Source: Chloroflexota bacterium (lineage in GTDB: Bacteria > Chloroflexota > Dehalococcoidia > DSTF01 > RBG-16-68-14). Taken from it: DNA of 52,145 nt. This document shows positions 1-8,316 of this stretch, piece after piece (position 1 is the stretch's first letter; each line of letters begins with the position of its first letter). The position numbers were made by a program, and so were the translations under genes. The notes under the pieces were generated by a model, which had not been told where the DNA came from, ran no database searches, and saw only the letters and a program-made list of their open reading frames with translations. The stretch spans positions 1 to 52,145 of the forward strand of contig JADFPV010000008.1 in assembly GCA_022562155.1 (NCBI GenBank), written 5' to 3'.

Positions 1-625
1 CGTCGAGGATCTCCTTCTGCATCTTGAAGTTGGGGATGCCATAGAGCAGGACGCCGCCCGGCTCCGACCACGAATCGAAGAGCGTGATCTTGTGGCCCTT
101 CTTGGCCAGCTCCTCCGCCACCGCCATACCCGCCGGCCCCGCACCCACCACCGCGACGTGCTGGCCCGTCGGTGGTTCCATCTCCGGCATCGGCAGGCCT
201 TCCGTTATCCGTTGCGTATCGGACACGAACGACTCCAGTTTGCCGATGGCGACGGGCTTCTGCAGCTCCATGTCCTCGGGACGGATCGCGTAACCGACCA
301 CACAGTCGCCTTCACAGAGGCTCTCCTGCGGGCAGAGCCGGCCGCACATCTCGGGTAGATTGCTTGTCTCGCGGAACTTGTTCGCTGCCGCGATCGGATC
401 GCCCTGCTCCAGGAGGAGGAGAGCGCCGGGAATGTCGTTGCCGACGGGACAGGCTGCTTGGCAGGGCGCGTCCGGGCATTGGATGCACCGCATCGCTTCC
501 AGTTTCGCGTTCTCGGGACTAAAACCGAGGAACGTCTCCTGCCAGTTGCTGATGCGAACCCGAGGGTCCTGCTTCGCGACCGGCTGGCTTTTGATCTTAA
601 GCCGTTCGTGCGTGTCGTTCGACAT
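1..625 (-). CDS. GltD-type NAD(P)/FAD oxidoreductase, N-terminal part (runs off window)
   Basis: The first about 208 residues of a glutamate-synthase small-subunit-like flavoprotein; the C-terminal part lies outside the window. The N-terminal region carries two ferredoxin-like cysteine groups, CIQCPDAPCQAACPV and CGRLCPQESLCEGDC, expected to hold [4Fe-4S] clusters. A Rossmann motif VAVVGAGPAGMAVAEELA for FAD follows, then the family's GGVLLYGIP segment near the cut edge. In this family electrons from NADPH pass through FAD and the clusters to a partner protein; partners include GltB, but SfrB- and PreT-like proteins look the same, so the substrate cannot be fixed from this fragment. The start is the ATG at 625-623, preceded on the minus strand by a GGAAGTG ribosome-binding-like stretch. 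No partner gene is visible in the window. Confidence 0.85.
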   Translation of the reverse strand, partial: MSNDTHERLKIKSQPVAKQDPRVRISNWQETFLGFSPENAKLEAMRCIQCPDAPCQAACPVGNDIPGALLLLEQGDPIAAANKFRETSNLPEMCGRLCPQESLCEGDCVVGYAIRPEDMELQKPVAIGKLESFVSDTQRITEGLPMPEMEPPTGQHVAVVGAGPAGMAVAEELAKKGHKITLFDSWSEPGGVLLYGIPNFKMQKEILD

Positions 626-724
626 TGCAGTCACTTCCGATTCGGACGCATACGCGCCTGCTCTGGTGCACAAGTGTAACGAGTAAGGGGAGGTGCCTGC
701 AACGATTTGAATCTAAGGCCTTGC

Positions 725-2026
725 CTAGGCGGAAGCCGGCGTAGACGAGGGCAATTGAGAGCCCATGACCTCTAACAGGTTCACTTGAGAGCCCAATTGC
801 ACGCCCAAGCCGGCCAGGAGTCCCATTGTGCGGCCGAGATAGAGGAACTCACCAGGGATGCGGACCACCGGGTTCTCTCTGAAAACTTTCATCATGTTCT
901 TCTGCAACTCGCCCATCAGCTCACGGTTCTCGCTGTAATCCCTGTTCTGCGAGAGACTTGTCACCATCGCTTCGCCCATTGTCTCGAACACGCTGTCGTC
1001 GTCGTACTTCGTATGGAATCCCAGGTCGCGGAACGATCCCGCGATGCCGTTCGTCTCGCCGCTGACGAGCGCAGACACAAGCTTGATGAACCCGGCGAGG
1101 AAGGCCTCAGGCAGCTCTTTGGCGATACCGAAGTCCACGATGACGAGCTTGGGTCCCTGCTGGACAAAGAGGTTGCCCGGATGCGGGTCCGCATGGAAGA
1201 AACCGTGCGAGAAGATCTGCTTGAAGTAGCTTTCGGTGAGCAGGCGCGCGATCTGCTGCCTGTCGATACCCGCGGCGTCGATGGCGTCTAGGTCCGTGAT
1301 CTTGATGCCTTCCACGAACTCCATCACCAACACGCGCTTCGTTGTGTGCTCCCAGTAGATATTAGGGATGACGATGTTTTCCTGGCCGGCGAAATTGGCC
1401 GCGCAGGCTTCTGCGTTATGGCCTTCGTGGATGAAGTCCAGCTCAAGCGGTGCGTTCGCACTCAGTTCGTCCACCATCGACTTGAGGTCGTAGTCGCGCA
1501 TAAGCCAGCCACCAACGCGAGCTAACGCGCGGATGTTCTGCAGGTCGACGCGGACAATCTCCTCGATGTCTGGATACTGAACCTTCACGGCTACGTCGCG
1601 CCCGTCGTGCAGCCGCGCGCGGTGCACCTGCGCAAGCGAAGCGGCCGCGATTGGCTCGCGGGCGAACTCGGCAAAGACATCATCCAGCTTGGCGCCCAAC
1701 TCCTGTTCAACGTGTCGCTTGATCACGTGGAATGGCCGGGGCGGTACCGCGTCGTGCAGCTTCGAGAGCACTTCGATGTATTCGTCTGGCATGATGTCAG
1801 CGCGCGCTCCCAGTATTTGGCCTAGCTTGATGATCAGGCCTCGCAGCTCTGTCGCGGTTTCGAGGATGCTCTCCGCGTTGCGCCGGTGAATGTCAGATAA
1901 CGCCTGGCTGGAGATCTCGGGGTCCGCGTTGCGGTTTCTCCAGCTATGCCAGCGGTAGGCGAGTAAGATGCGCGTTGCCGTGCGACCCACGAGGGCTGAC
2001 CGGCGAAAGCGTTGGATAGGGTTCAT
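725..2026 (-). CDS. ABC1/AarF/UbiB family kinase-like protein
   Basis: A 433-residue member of the ABC1/UbiB atypical kinase family. The diagnostic features are present in order: the KxGQ motif (KLGQ, residues 67-70), the alanine-rich loop AAASLAQVHRA (from about 127) that replaces the Gly-rich loop, the VAVKVQYP lysine (148), the catalytic stretch HADPHPGNLF (278-287) and the metal-binding DFG (298-300). In other bacteria these ATPases support isoprenoid-quinone synthesis; no quinone gene is nearby, so the role is not settled. It is transcribed divergently from the cyclic-nucleotide-binding gene at 2143. The ATG at 2026 has no Shine-Dalgarno, but a TACTAT hexamer lies 6 nt upstream, suggesting a leaderless message. 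Confidence 0.93.
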   Translation of the reverse strand: MNPIQRFRRSALVGRTATRILLAYRWHSWRNRNADPEISSQALSDIHRRNAESILETATELRGLIIKLGQILGARADIMPDEYIEVLSKLHDAVPPRPFHVIKRHVEQELGAKLDDVFAEFAREPIAAASLAQVHRARLHDGRDVAVKVQYPDIEEIVRVDLQNIRALARVGGWLMRDYDLKSMVDELSANAPLELDFIHEGHNAEACAANFAGQENIVIPNIYWEHTTKRVLVMEFVEGIKITDLDAIDAAGIDRQQIARLLTESYFKQIFSHGFFHADPHPGNLFVQQGPKLVIVDFGIAKELPEAFLAGFIKLVSALVSGETNGIAGSFRDLGFHTKYDDDSVFETMGEAMVTSLSQNRDYSENRELMGELQKNMMKVFRENPVVRIPGEFLYLGRTMGLLAGLGVQLGSQVNLLEVMGSQLPSSTPASA

Positions 2027-2032
2027 GACTGG

Positions 2033-2061
2033 ATAGTATCGGGCGGTGGGGGTGGTGGGAA
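2033..2061 (-). promoter_or_regulatory. Candidate promoter of the AarF-like gene
   Basis: On the minus strand TTCCCA (2056-2061), a 17-base spacer and TACTAT (2033-2038). The -10 element ends 6 nt before the ATG at 2026, so transcription would begin at or next to the start codon. The -35 match is only 4 of 6. Confidence 0.45.
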
Positions 2062-2074
2062 GTGACCGCAGCGC

Positions 2075-2103
2075 TTGCTATGGCCCGTACGTGCGGTTAG
2101 AAT
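2075..2103 (+). promoter_or_regulatory. Promoter of the cyclic-nucleotide-binding gene
   Basis: TTGCTA (2075-2080), a 17-base spacer and TAGAAT (2098-2103), a good housekeeping-sigma match. The predicted start site is near 2110, giving a leader of about 33 nt that contains AGGAGG at 2130-2135, 7 nt before the ATG at 2143. Confidence 0.6.
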
Positions 2104-2142
2104 TGCGCGAGCGTAAGACGTGGCAGCATAGGAGGTTGGCGC

Positions 2143-2556
2143 ATGGCTCACGAGAAGACACTAGCGGCGATACCCCTCTTCTCTCGCCTTGAGAAGGATG
2201 ATATTGCCAGGCTGGCCAAGTCCGTTGTCCCTCGGAGTTACGCCAAGGGCGCGACGATCGTCAAGGAGGGCGAGCAGGCTGTCGCGTTCTACGTCATCGT
2301 CTCCGGCAAGGTTGATGTGACCAAAGGTGGCGAGAAGGTAGGGGAGAAGCGCGCAGGACAGCCGTTCGGTGAGATGGCGCTGCTCGATGGCTTCCCACGG
2401 TCAACAACCGTTGTGGCATCCGAGGACACTGAGTGCCTGGTAATGACGCGTTGGGACTTTACGGCCGAACTCAAGAGCAATCCTAGTATGGCGCTTTCGA
2501 TGCTGCCGGAGCTGAGCAAAATCATTCGACGCCTGGAGGGTGAGCACATACCGTAG
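2143..2556 (+). CDS. Cyclic-nucleotide-binding domain protein
   Basis: A 137-residue protein that is essentially one cNMP-binding (CAP_ED) domain. The beta-roll glycine-rich turns are recognisable, and the phosphate-binding cassette is conserved as FGEMALLDGFPRSTTVVA (about residues 76-93), including the Glu and Arg that contact cyclic nucleotides in the CAP/PKA family. The C-terminal 20-25 residues form a short helix. There is no DNA-binding helix-turn-helix and no enzymatic domain, so this is a stand-alone sensor module, not a CRP-type regulator. The nucleotide bound, if any, cannot be told from the sequence. The start is well supported by AGGAGG 7 nt before the ATG. Confidence 0.9.
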   Translation: MAHEKTLAAIPLFSRLEKDDIARLAKSVVPRSYAKGATIVKEGEQAVAFYVIVSGKVDVTKGGEKVGEKRAGQPFGEMALLDGFPRSTTVVASEDTECLVMTRWDFTAELKSNPSMALSMLPELSKIIRRLEGEHIP

Positions 2557-2715
2557 GCCGCAGCGGATAAAGGTTTCCTCTTAGGACGTGCGCGAACGCA
2601 GCGCCGCCAACGTCAGCGTGAACACAGCGGAGCCCGCGCTCTCCGCGAGCATACCCAGCACCAACCCAACGTCCCACCCTCCAGTTCCTGGATGCCCTGC
2701 AGAACGTTGATGATG

Positions 2716-2736
2716 CTCAGCCTAGCTGGGGCTGAG
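2716..2736 (-). terminator. Weak hairpin downstream of the dehydrogenase operon
   Basis: A 7-bp inverted repeat CTCAGCC/GGCTGAG with a 7-nt loop lies about 15 nt past the E2 stop codon. No T-tract follows on the minus strand, so a termination role is only suggested by position. The rest of 2557-2751 shows no gene I can support. Confidence 0.3.
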
Positions 2737-2751
2737 TGGGAGACAGTGTCG

Positions 2752-4020
2752 TTATACGAGGAGCGCGGCTGGGCTCTCCAGCAAACGCCGGATCTCATTG
2801 AGGAACTGAGCGCCCTGTGCGCCGTCGGTCACTCGGTGGTCCCCAGAGAGCGCGGCCTTCATGAGGTCTGCCGTGCCGATGTTGCCGTCGATTGCCACGG
2901 GCACTTCTCTCACGGCGCCAACGCCCAAGATCGCCGTCTGCGGCGGCTGGATGATCGCGACTAGTGTCTCGACATCGAACATGCCCAGGTTGCTCACCGT
3001 GAACGTGCCCGCTGTATACTCGTTGGCCTTCAGGCTGCCGGACTTGGCGCGCTGGCCAAGACTCCGGCTTGCGTCGGCGATTTCGCCGAGGTTCTTGTTG
3101 GCCGCGTCGAGGATCGCTGGCGCGATCAGGCCGTCCTCCAGCGCGATGGCAATACAGACGTTGATGTCGGCGTGCTGCTGGACCTGCTCGTCGATAAACC
3201 AGCTGTTGAACATGGGGTGGCGCTGGAGCGCCAGCGCGCACGCACGCACGATCATGTCGTTCACGCTCACGCGAGGGTACTCTTCCACAGCCTCGTTGAG
3301 CTGCCGGCGCAGGCTCTCCGCCTCGGTCATGTCGATATCGACGGTGATGTAGTAGTGAGGGGCTTCGCGCTTGCTCTGGGCCATGCGCCGCGCGATCGTC
3401 TGGCGCATCTTGGACATCGAGACCGTTGTCGTTGTACCTGGCGCCGCTGTTGGCGCGGCTGGCGATTTGACGCCCCCCGTTAGCGCGGCCTCGACGTCAC
3501 GTTTGACGATGCGGCCATCGGGTCCGGTACCCGCGAGTGTCGCGAGGTCGACGTTGTTGTCCTGAGCGAGCTTCCGTGCGACAGGCGAAGCGCGGACGCG
3601 GCCGTCCTGTCTGGCTGCCGGAGCTAATGTTTGGGGGACCGGCTCCGCCGCAGGTGCCGCGGTCGTTGAAGCCGTTGCGTGGTCTTGCTTCTTAAGGTCT
3701 GCTGGCACCTCTTCCTTAGACGCCTCCGCTGGGGCAGTCGCCTTCTTAGCCGCACCGTTTTCATACGACGAGATGTCGTCATCGGGCGCGGCGATGATGG
3801 CGATGATGGTGCCTACGTCGATCGTGTCGCCTTCCGCGTGTAGCGCTTTGCGAAAGACCCCAGAGTCGAACGCCTCGATCTCAACGTTCGCCTTGTCGGT
3901 CTCGATCTCGGCGATGATCTCGCCGCGTTCGACCTCGTCACCTTCGTTCTTGAGCCACTTGATGATGGTGCCTTCCTCCATATCGGCGCCCATCTGCGGC
4001 ATGACGACTTCAGAGATCAT
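2752..4020 (-). CDS. pdhC: 2-oxoacid dehydrogenase complex E2, dihydrolipoyl acyltransferase
   Basis: The 422-residue E2 core, which takes the acyl group from E1 on its lipoyl arm and transfers it to CoA. One N-terminal lipoyl domain (about 1-77) carries the lipoylated lysine in EIETDKANVEIEAF (Lys43). An Ala/Pro/Glu-rich linker follows, then the E3/E1-binding domain (about 141-180, RASPVARKLAQ and GTGPDGRIVKRDVE). The catalytic domain (about 195-422) ends with the active-site motif GDHRVTDGAQGA (His395). It is the last gene of the operon, 9 bp after E1 beta, and has a strong AGGAGG before its ATG. The acyl substrate (pyruvate, acetoin or branched-chain acid) cannot be assigned firmly; pyruvate is the default. 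Confidence 0.95.
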   Translation of the reverse strand: MISEVVMPQMGADMEEGTIIKWLKNEGDEVERGEIIAEIETDKANVEIEAFDSGVFRKALHAEGDTIDVGTIIAIIAAPDDDISSYENGAAKKATAPAEASKEEVPADLKKQDHATASTTAAPAAEPVPQTLAPAARQDGRVRASPVARKLAQDNNVDLATLAGTGPDGRIVKRDVEAALTGGVKSPAAPTAAPGTTTTVSMSKMRQTIARRMAQSKREAPHYYITVDIDMTEAESLRRQLNEAVEEYPRVSVNDMIVRACALALQRHPMFNSWFIDEQVQQHADINVCIAIALEDGLIAPAILDAANKNLGEIADASRSLGQRAKSGSLKANEYTAGTFTVSNLGMFDVETLVAIIQPPQTAILGVGAVREVPVAIDGNIGTADLMKAALSGDHRVTDGAQGAQFLNEIRRLLESPAALLV

Positions 4021-4029
4021 CCTGTCCTC

Positions 4030-5001
4030 CTAGAAGAGAGCGAGCGCGGCGTCCGCGATCTGCTGTGGGCTAGGTAGTGCTGCTTGCTCCAGCGCTTTTG
4101 CGTACGGGATAGGCACGTCGGCGCCGCAGACACGGGCGACAGGCCCGTCTAGCTCATCGAACGCTTCTTCCATGATGATCGCAGCGATCTCGCCGGCGAA
4201 GCCGCCGAACTTCCAGTCGTCTTCGACGGCCACCGCCCGATGCGTTTTGCTCACGGACGCGATGATCGTCTCGACGTCCAACGGGCGCAGCGTGCGAAGG
4301 TTGATCACCTCCGCCTGGTGGCCCGACTCCGCAAGAATGTCGGCCGCGCCGAGCGCCTGATAGACGCTGCCGGAGTAGCCGATCAGCGTAACGTCTGTGC
4401 CCTCCCGAATCACCTCAGCCTGGCCGAACGGGATCGCGTAGTCCTCGTCTGGTACCTCGCCCTTGCGGGCGTAGAGCGCCGTATGCTCGATGAAGATCAC
4501 AGGGTTCTGTTCGTCGAACGCCGTCTTGAGCAGCCCCCGAGCGTCGCGAGGTGTGTAGGGGACTGCCACCTTGATCCCGGGGATGTGCGCGTACCAGCCC
4601 TCCAGGCTGTGCGAGTGCTGGCTGGAGAGCTGGCTCCCGGCGCCGCTGGCCATACGGATGACCATCGGCACACTGATCTGGCCAGCGGACATGTACGAGA
4701 GCTTCGCCGCGTTGTTGACGATCTGGTCGAAGGCCAGCAGGCTGAAGTTGATCGTCATCAGCTCGACCATCGGGCGGAGGCCGCCCATGGCGGCGCCGAT
4801 CCCGCAGCCAACGACGACCGATTCCGAGATCGGCGTGTCCATGATGCGTTCCTCGCCAAACTCCTCTAACAGGCCTTTCGTGACGGAATACGAACCGCCG
4901 TACGCGCCGATATCCTCGCCCATCAATATGACCTTCTCATCGGCAAGCAATTCTTCTCGCAACGTCAGGCGGAGCGCGTCGCGGAAGCTCATTTCTGCCA
5001 T
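4030..5001 (-). CDS. pdhB: 2-oxoacid dehydrogenase E1 beta subunit
   Basis: A 323-residue transketolase-like beta subunit of a heterotetrameric (alpha2beta2) E1. The N-terminal pyrimidine-binding domain contains MGEDIGAYGGSYSVTKGL and ISESVVVGCGIGAAMGG, with the family's conserved glutamate that activates thiamine diphosphate. The C-terminal half has the transketolase C domain (DVTLIGYSGSVYQALGAA and INLRTLRPLDVETI). Length is normal. The gene starts 2 bp after the stop of E1 alpha and is followed 9 bp later by E2, so the three are almost certainly co-translated. The closest family matches by eye are pyruvate and acetoin dehydrogenase E1 beta proteins; branched-chain oxoacid dehydrogenase is a possible alternative. 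Confidence 0.95.
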   Translation of the reverse strand: MAEMSFRDALRLTLREELLADEKVILMGEDIGAYGGSYSVTKGLLEEFGEERIMDTPISESVVVGCGIGAAMGGLRPMVELMTINFSLLAFDQIVNNAAKLSYMSAGQISVPMVIRMASGAGSQLSSQHSHSLEGWYAHIPGIKVAVPYTPRDARGLLKTAFDEQNPVIFIEHTALYARKGEVPDEDYAIPFGQAEVIREGTDVTLIGYSGSVYQALGAADILAESGHQAEVINLRTLRPLDVETIIASVSKTHRAVAVEDDWKFGGFAGEIAAIIMEEAFDELDGPVARVCGADVPIPYAKALEQAALPSPQQIADAALALF

Positions 5002-5003
5002 GG

Positions 5004-6002
5004 CTACGCGTCCTCCTTGTATACGTGGGTGAAGAGCGCCTCCGGTGGCGGGTCAGGGCTCTCGTCAGCGAACCGGACGGCCTCATTCACGACGTCTTCG
5101 ATCTCCGCTTCCATCGATCGGAATGCGTCGTCGTCGATGATGCCGTCCTTAGTGAGCTTCTCCCGGAACGTGATGATCGGGTCTAGCTCGCGCCAGCGCT
5201 GCGTTTCTTCCTTGCGACGGTAGAACTCGGGGTCGGACATCGAGTGGCCGCGGAAGCGGAAGCAGATCGCTTCCAGGAACGACGGGCCTTCACCGGCGCG
5301 CACGCGCTCGGCCGCCTTGAGCGTCTCGTCGTACATCTCCAGGACGTTCATGCCGTCGACCTGCTTGGAAGGCATAGCGTAGGCCGCAGCGCGTTTGTAG
5401 ACTTCGATGACGGCCGAAACGCGGCGGATGTCGGTGCCCATGCCGTAGAAGTTGTTCTCGCACATGAAGATGATGGGGAGCTTCCAGACGACGGCTAGGT
5501 TGAGCGCCTCGTGGAACTCGCCTTCGTTGACGGCGCCGTCGCCGAAGATGCAGAGGACGATACGGTTGTTCTTGAGGCGCTGGTTTGCCAGCGCGATCCC
5601 GCAGGCCAGCGGCAGGTGGCCTGCGACGATGGCGTAGCCGCCCATAAATGACTTCTCGACGTCGAACAGGTGCATTGAGCCGCCTCTGCCGCGGCTGACG
5701 CCCGTGTCCTTGCCGAACAGCTCGGCCATAATCCTCTCCGGCTCGACGCCACGGGCTAGCGCGTGTCCGTGGTCGCGGTAGTGAGTGAGCAGATGATCGT
5801 CATCGTTGACGGCCGAGATCGCGCCGACGGCGACGGCCTCCTCGCCGTTGTAGAGGTGGAGGAAGCCCGCGATCTTCTGCTTGGTGTACATCTCCGCCGC
5901 CTTCGTCTCGAAGCGCCGGATCAGCATCATCTTGCGGAGCAGCTCGATGAGCTGATCGCTCGGTAGCTCTTTGGCGGGTGGCTTGTCGATCAGTTGCGTC
6001 AT
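5004..6002 (-). CDS. pdhA: 2-oxoacid dehydrogenase E1 alpha subunit
   Basis: A 332-residue thiamine-diphosphate-binding alpha subunit that decarboxylates the 2-oxoacid. The ThDP/Mg motif is intact (GDGAVNEGEFHEALNLA to ENN), as are the substrate-side GRGGSMHLFD segment and the conserved loop RFRGHSMSDPEFYR. I use the ATG at 6002-6000, which overlaps the TGA of lpd (ATGA, 4 bp); the frame is open further upstream, but that extension (arginine-rich, unlike the family) is a shadow of lpd. Translational coupling to lpd is likely. The length is normal for the short bacterial PDH/acetoin-type alpha subunits. Confidence 0.95.
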   Translation of the reverse strand: MTQLIDKPPAKELPSDQLIELLRKMMLIRRFETKAAEMYTKQKIAGFLHLYNGEEAVAVGAISAVNDDDHLLTHYRDHGHALARGVEPERIMAELFGKDTGVSRGRGGSMHLFDVEKSFMGGYAIVAGHLPLACGIALANQRLKNNRIVLCIFGDGAVNEGEFHEALNLAVVWKLPIIFMCENNFYGMGTDIRRVSAVIEVYKRAAAYAMPSKQVDGMNVLEMYDETLKAAERVRAGEGPSFLEAICFRFRGHSMSDPEFYRRKEETQRWRELDPIITFREKLTKDGIIDDDAFRSMEAEIEDVVNEAVRFADESPDPPPEALFTHVYKEDA

Positions 6003-7390
6003 CGTTCGTTCCAGAAGTGGATCGCTTCGCCGTCGACCGCGAGCGCGGCTTCCTTCACGACCTCGCTGAGCGTCGGGTGGGCGTGCACGGCCCAACCGAG
6101 TTCTCGCGGCGTCGTCTCCAGCACGCTACCAAGCGCCGCTTCGGCCAGCAGTTCTGTGGCATCTTGGCCGATCACGTGGTAGCCGATTATCTCGTTCGTT
6201 GACGCATCGACGACCAGCTTGGCGAGCCCGTCTGTTTTCTCCATCGCGATCGCTTTGCCGTTCCCACGGTAGGGGAACGTTCCGATCTTGACCTCGAGTC
6301 CTTGCTCGCGCGCTTGTGCCTCCGTCAGCCCGAGGCTGGCGACCTGCGGTTGGCAGTACGTGCAGCGCGGCATCTTCTCGTAGGCCAGCGGCCGTGGTTG
6401 CAGACCAGCGATAGCCTCAGCCGCGATCACGCCCTGCGCCGAGGCGACATGCGCGAGCGGCAGCTTGCCGGTCACATCGCCGATAGCGAACACGCCGTCA
6501 GCGGTCGTTCGCATCTGCTCGTCGATCTGGATGAAGCCGCGGTCGATTTTAACCCCGGCGTCCTCCAGGCCGATGTCCTCGGTGTTGCCGGCCATGCCGA
6601 TACCGATCAACACCTTGTCTGCCGCCAGCGTCTCTTGCGCGTCGCCCATCTTGATAGAGACTTCGGCGCTGCCGTTGGCAACTGATACGCTCTCGACCTG
6701 CGTGCCAGTCCGGAACCCGATGCCTTGCTTCTTGAATGCGCGCTCGAGCTGGCTGCTGATCGCTTCGTCTTCCATCGGCAGGAGGTGATCGAGCAGTTCG
6801 ACAATCGTCACGTCGACGCCGTAGGCGTTGTAGAAGTATGCGAACTCCGCGCCGACAGGACCGCCACCTACGATGATGATCGACTCAGGCGGTTCGCGCA
6901 GCTCCAGCGCTTCGCGACTCGTAATGACGGTCGTACCATCGATGTCGATTCCGGGGAGCGACCGTGCGTGTGCGCCCGTCGCGAGGATGACACTCTTGGC
7001 CTCGACGCTCTTGCCGTCGTTCAGGGCGATCTCCGTCGCGCTCTTGAGCATGCCGCGGCCGTTAATGACGTCCACCTTGTTCTTCTTCAGTAGAAACTCG
7101 ACGCCCTTCACCATGCGGTCGACGACAGTCCGGCTGCGGTCGATCGCCTGCGACATATTGATGTGGAGCGCGTCGTACGTGATGCCGAAGTCCTTGGAGT
7201 CCTGAAAGAGGTGCACCAGCTCGGCGTTCCAGAGCAGCGCCTTGCTGGGAATGCAGCCCCAGTTTAGACAGAGCCCTCCGACGCGGTCCTCTTCGATCAC
7301 GGCCGCCTTCAGTCCGAGCTGCGCCGCCCGGATCGCGGCGACGTAACCTCCTGGACCCCCGCCGAGTACGGCGATGTCGTACGTCGCCAC
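5999..7390 (-). CDS. lpdA: Dihydrolipoyl dehydrogenase (E3)
   Basis: A 463-residue flavoprotein disulfide reductase that reoxidises dihydrolipoamide with NAD+. The FAD Rossmann motif is at the N terminus (AVLGGGPGGYVAAIRAAQLG). The redox disulfide is in GGLCLNWGCIPSK (Cys41/Cys46), the NAD domain has IIIVGGGPVGAEFAY, and the C-terminal dimer interface has the active-site His-Glu pair in HAHPTLSE. Translation starts at the GTG at 7390, supported by GAGGAG 8 nt upstream. The GTG overlaps the lipA stop by 1 bp, and the gene's own TGA overlaps the E1 alpha ATG. E3 placed upstream of E1 and E2 differs from the common E1-E2-E3 order. Confidence 0.96.
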   Translation of the reverse strand: MATYDIAVLGGGPGGYVAAIRAAQLGLKAAVIEEDRVGGLCLNWGCIPSKALLWNAELVHLFQDSKDFGITYDALHINMSQAIDRSRTVVDRMVKGVEFLLKKNKVDVINGRGMLKSATEIALNDGKSVEAKSVILATGAHARSLPGIDIDGTTVITSREALELREPPESIIIVGGGPVGAEFAYFYNAYGVDVTIVELLDHLLPMEDEAISSQLERAFKKQGIGFRTGTQVESVSVANGSAEVSIKMGDAQETLAADKVLIGIGMAGNTEDIGLEDAGVKIDRGFIQIDEQMRTTADGVFAIGDVTGKLPLAHVASAQGVIAAEAIAGLQPRPLAYEKMPRCTYCQPQVASLGLTEAQAREQGLEVKIGTFPYRGNGKAIAMEKTDGLAKLVVDASTNEIIGYHVIGQDATELLAEAALGSVLETTPRELGWAVHAHPTLSEVVKEAALAVDGEAIHFWNER

Positions 7391-8316
7391 TACGCGCGCT
7401 CCTCAGCTAAGCTCGCCTGCCTGTCCGCGTGGTATGAGCTGCGCACCAGCGGCCCGGCCTCGACGTGCTGGAACCCTAGCTCTTTGCCGAACTCAACGAA
7501 CGGCTCGAATTCCTCTGGCGGGTAGTAGCGCTCAACGGGCAAGTGCTTCGCGCTCGGGCGCAGGTACTGGCCAATTGTCATGATGTCGACGCCGGACTCG
7601 TGGAGGTCCGTCATGACCTGGAAGATCTCATCCCGTGTCTCTCCTAGGCCCACCATCATGCCGGACTTTGTCTTGAGGGCCGGGTCGAGCTCTTTCGCGA
7701 TCCAGAGCAGTTCCAGTGATCGCTCGTACTTCGCCTTCGGGCGAACGCGGCCGTAGAGCCGCGGAGCTGTCTCAACGTTGTGGTTGAGGACAAACGGCCG
7801 CGCTTCAACAACGGTCGCCAGCGCATCCCAGTTGCCCATGAAGTCGGGGATCAGCACCTCTACGCGACAGTGCGCGTCGTCGTGCCGGATCGCGCGAATG
7901 CAGCCCGCGAAGATCGAAGCGCCGCCGTCCTCCTGGTCATCGCGGTTTACGGAAGTAATGACAACGTAGTCGAGCTCCAATGTCCGCACGGCCTGCGCCA
8001 GCCGGTATGGTTCCAGAACGTCGGGAGGTTGCTCTGGCCGGCCCGTCTTCACGGCGCAGAAGCCGCAGGCCCTGGTGCAGGTGTCACCGAGGATCATGAA
8101 GGTCGCGGTGCCATTGTTGAAGCACTCTCCAATGTTCGGGCACCGTGCTTCCTCGCAGACGGTGTGTAATTCGTTCTTGCGCAGAAGGCCTTTGATCTGT
8201 TGGTAGCGTTCGCCCGCTGGAAAGCGGACCTTGAGCCAGGGTGGTTTGGGCTCGCGTGCCGTAGTCCGCGTCCTCGGCTCTAGCGGAATCGTCGTGGGCT
8301 CCAGCGTGCTACCCAA
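7390..8316 (-). CDS. lipA: Lipoyl synthase
   Basis: A 308-residue radical-SAM enzyme that inserts two sulfurs into octanoyl-lysine on lipoyl domains. Both [4Fe-4S] ligand sets are intact: the auxiliary cluster CEEARCPNIGEC (Cys54, 59, 65) and the radical-SAM CTRACGFC (Cys80, 84, 87). The C-terminal RSSYHA (about 292-297) supplies the Ser ligand of the auxiliary cluster. I take the TTG at 8316 as start because GAGGAGG lies 6 nt upstream and no other suitable codon precedes the conserved region; this overlaps the end of lipB by 8 bp. Co-operonic with lipB and the dehydrogenase whose E2 it modifies. Confidence 0.96.
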   Translation of the reverse strand: MGSTLEPTTIPLEPRTRTTAREPKPPWLKVRFPAGERYQQIKGLLRKNELHTVCEEARCPNIGECFNNGTATFMILGDTCTRACGFCAVKTGRPEQPPDVLEPYRLAQAVRTLELDYVVITSVNRDDQEDGGASIFAGCIRAIRHDDAHCRVEVLIPDFMGNWDALATVVEARPFVLNHNVETAPRLYGRVRPKAKYERSLELLWIAKELDPALKTKSGMMVGLGETRDEIFQVMTDLHESGVDIMTIGQYLRPSAKHLPVERYYPPEEFEPFVEFGKELGFQHVEAGPLVRSSYHADRQASLAEERA

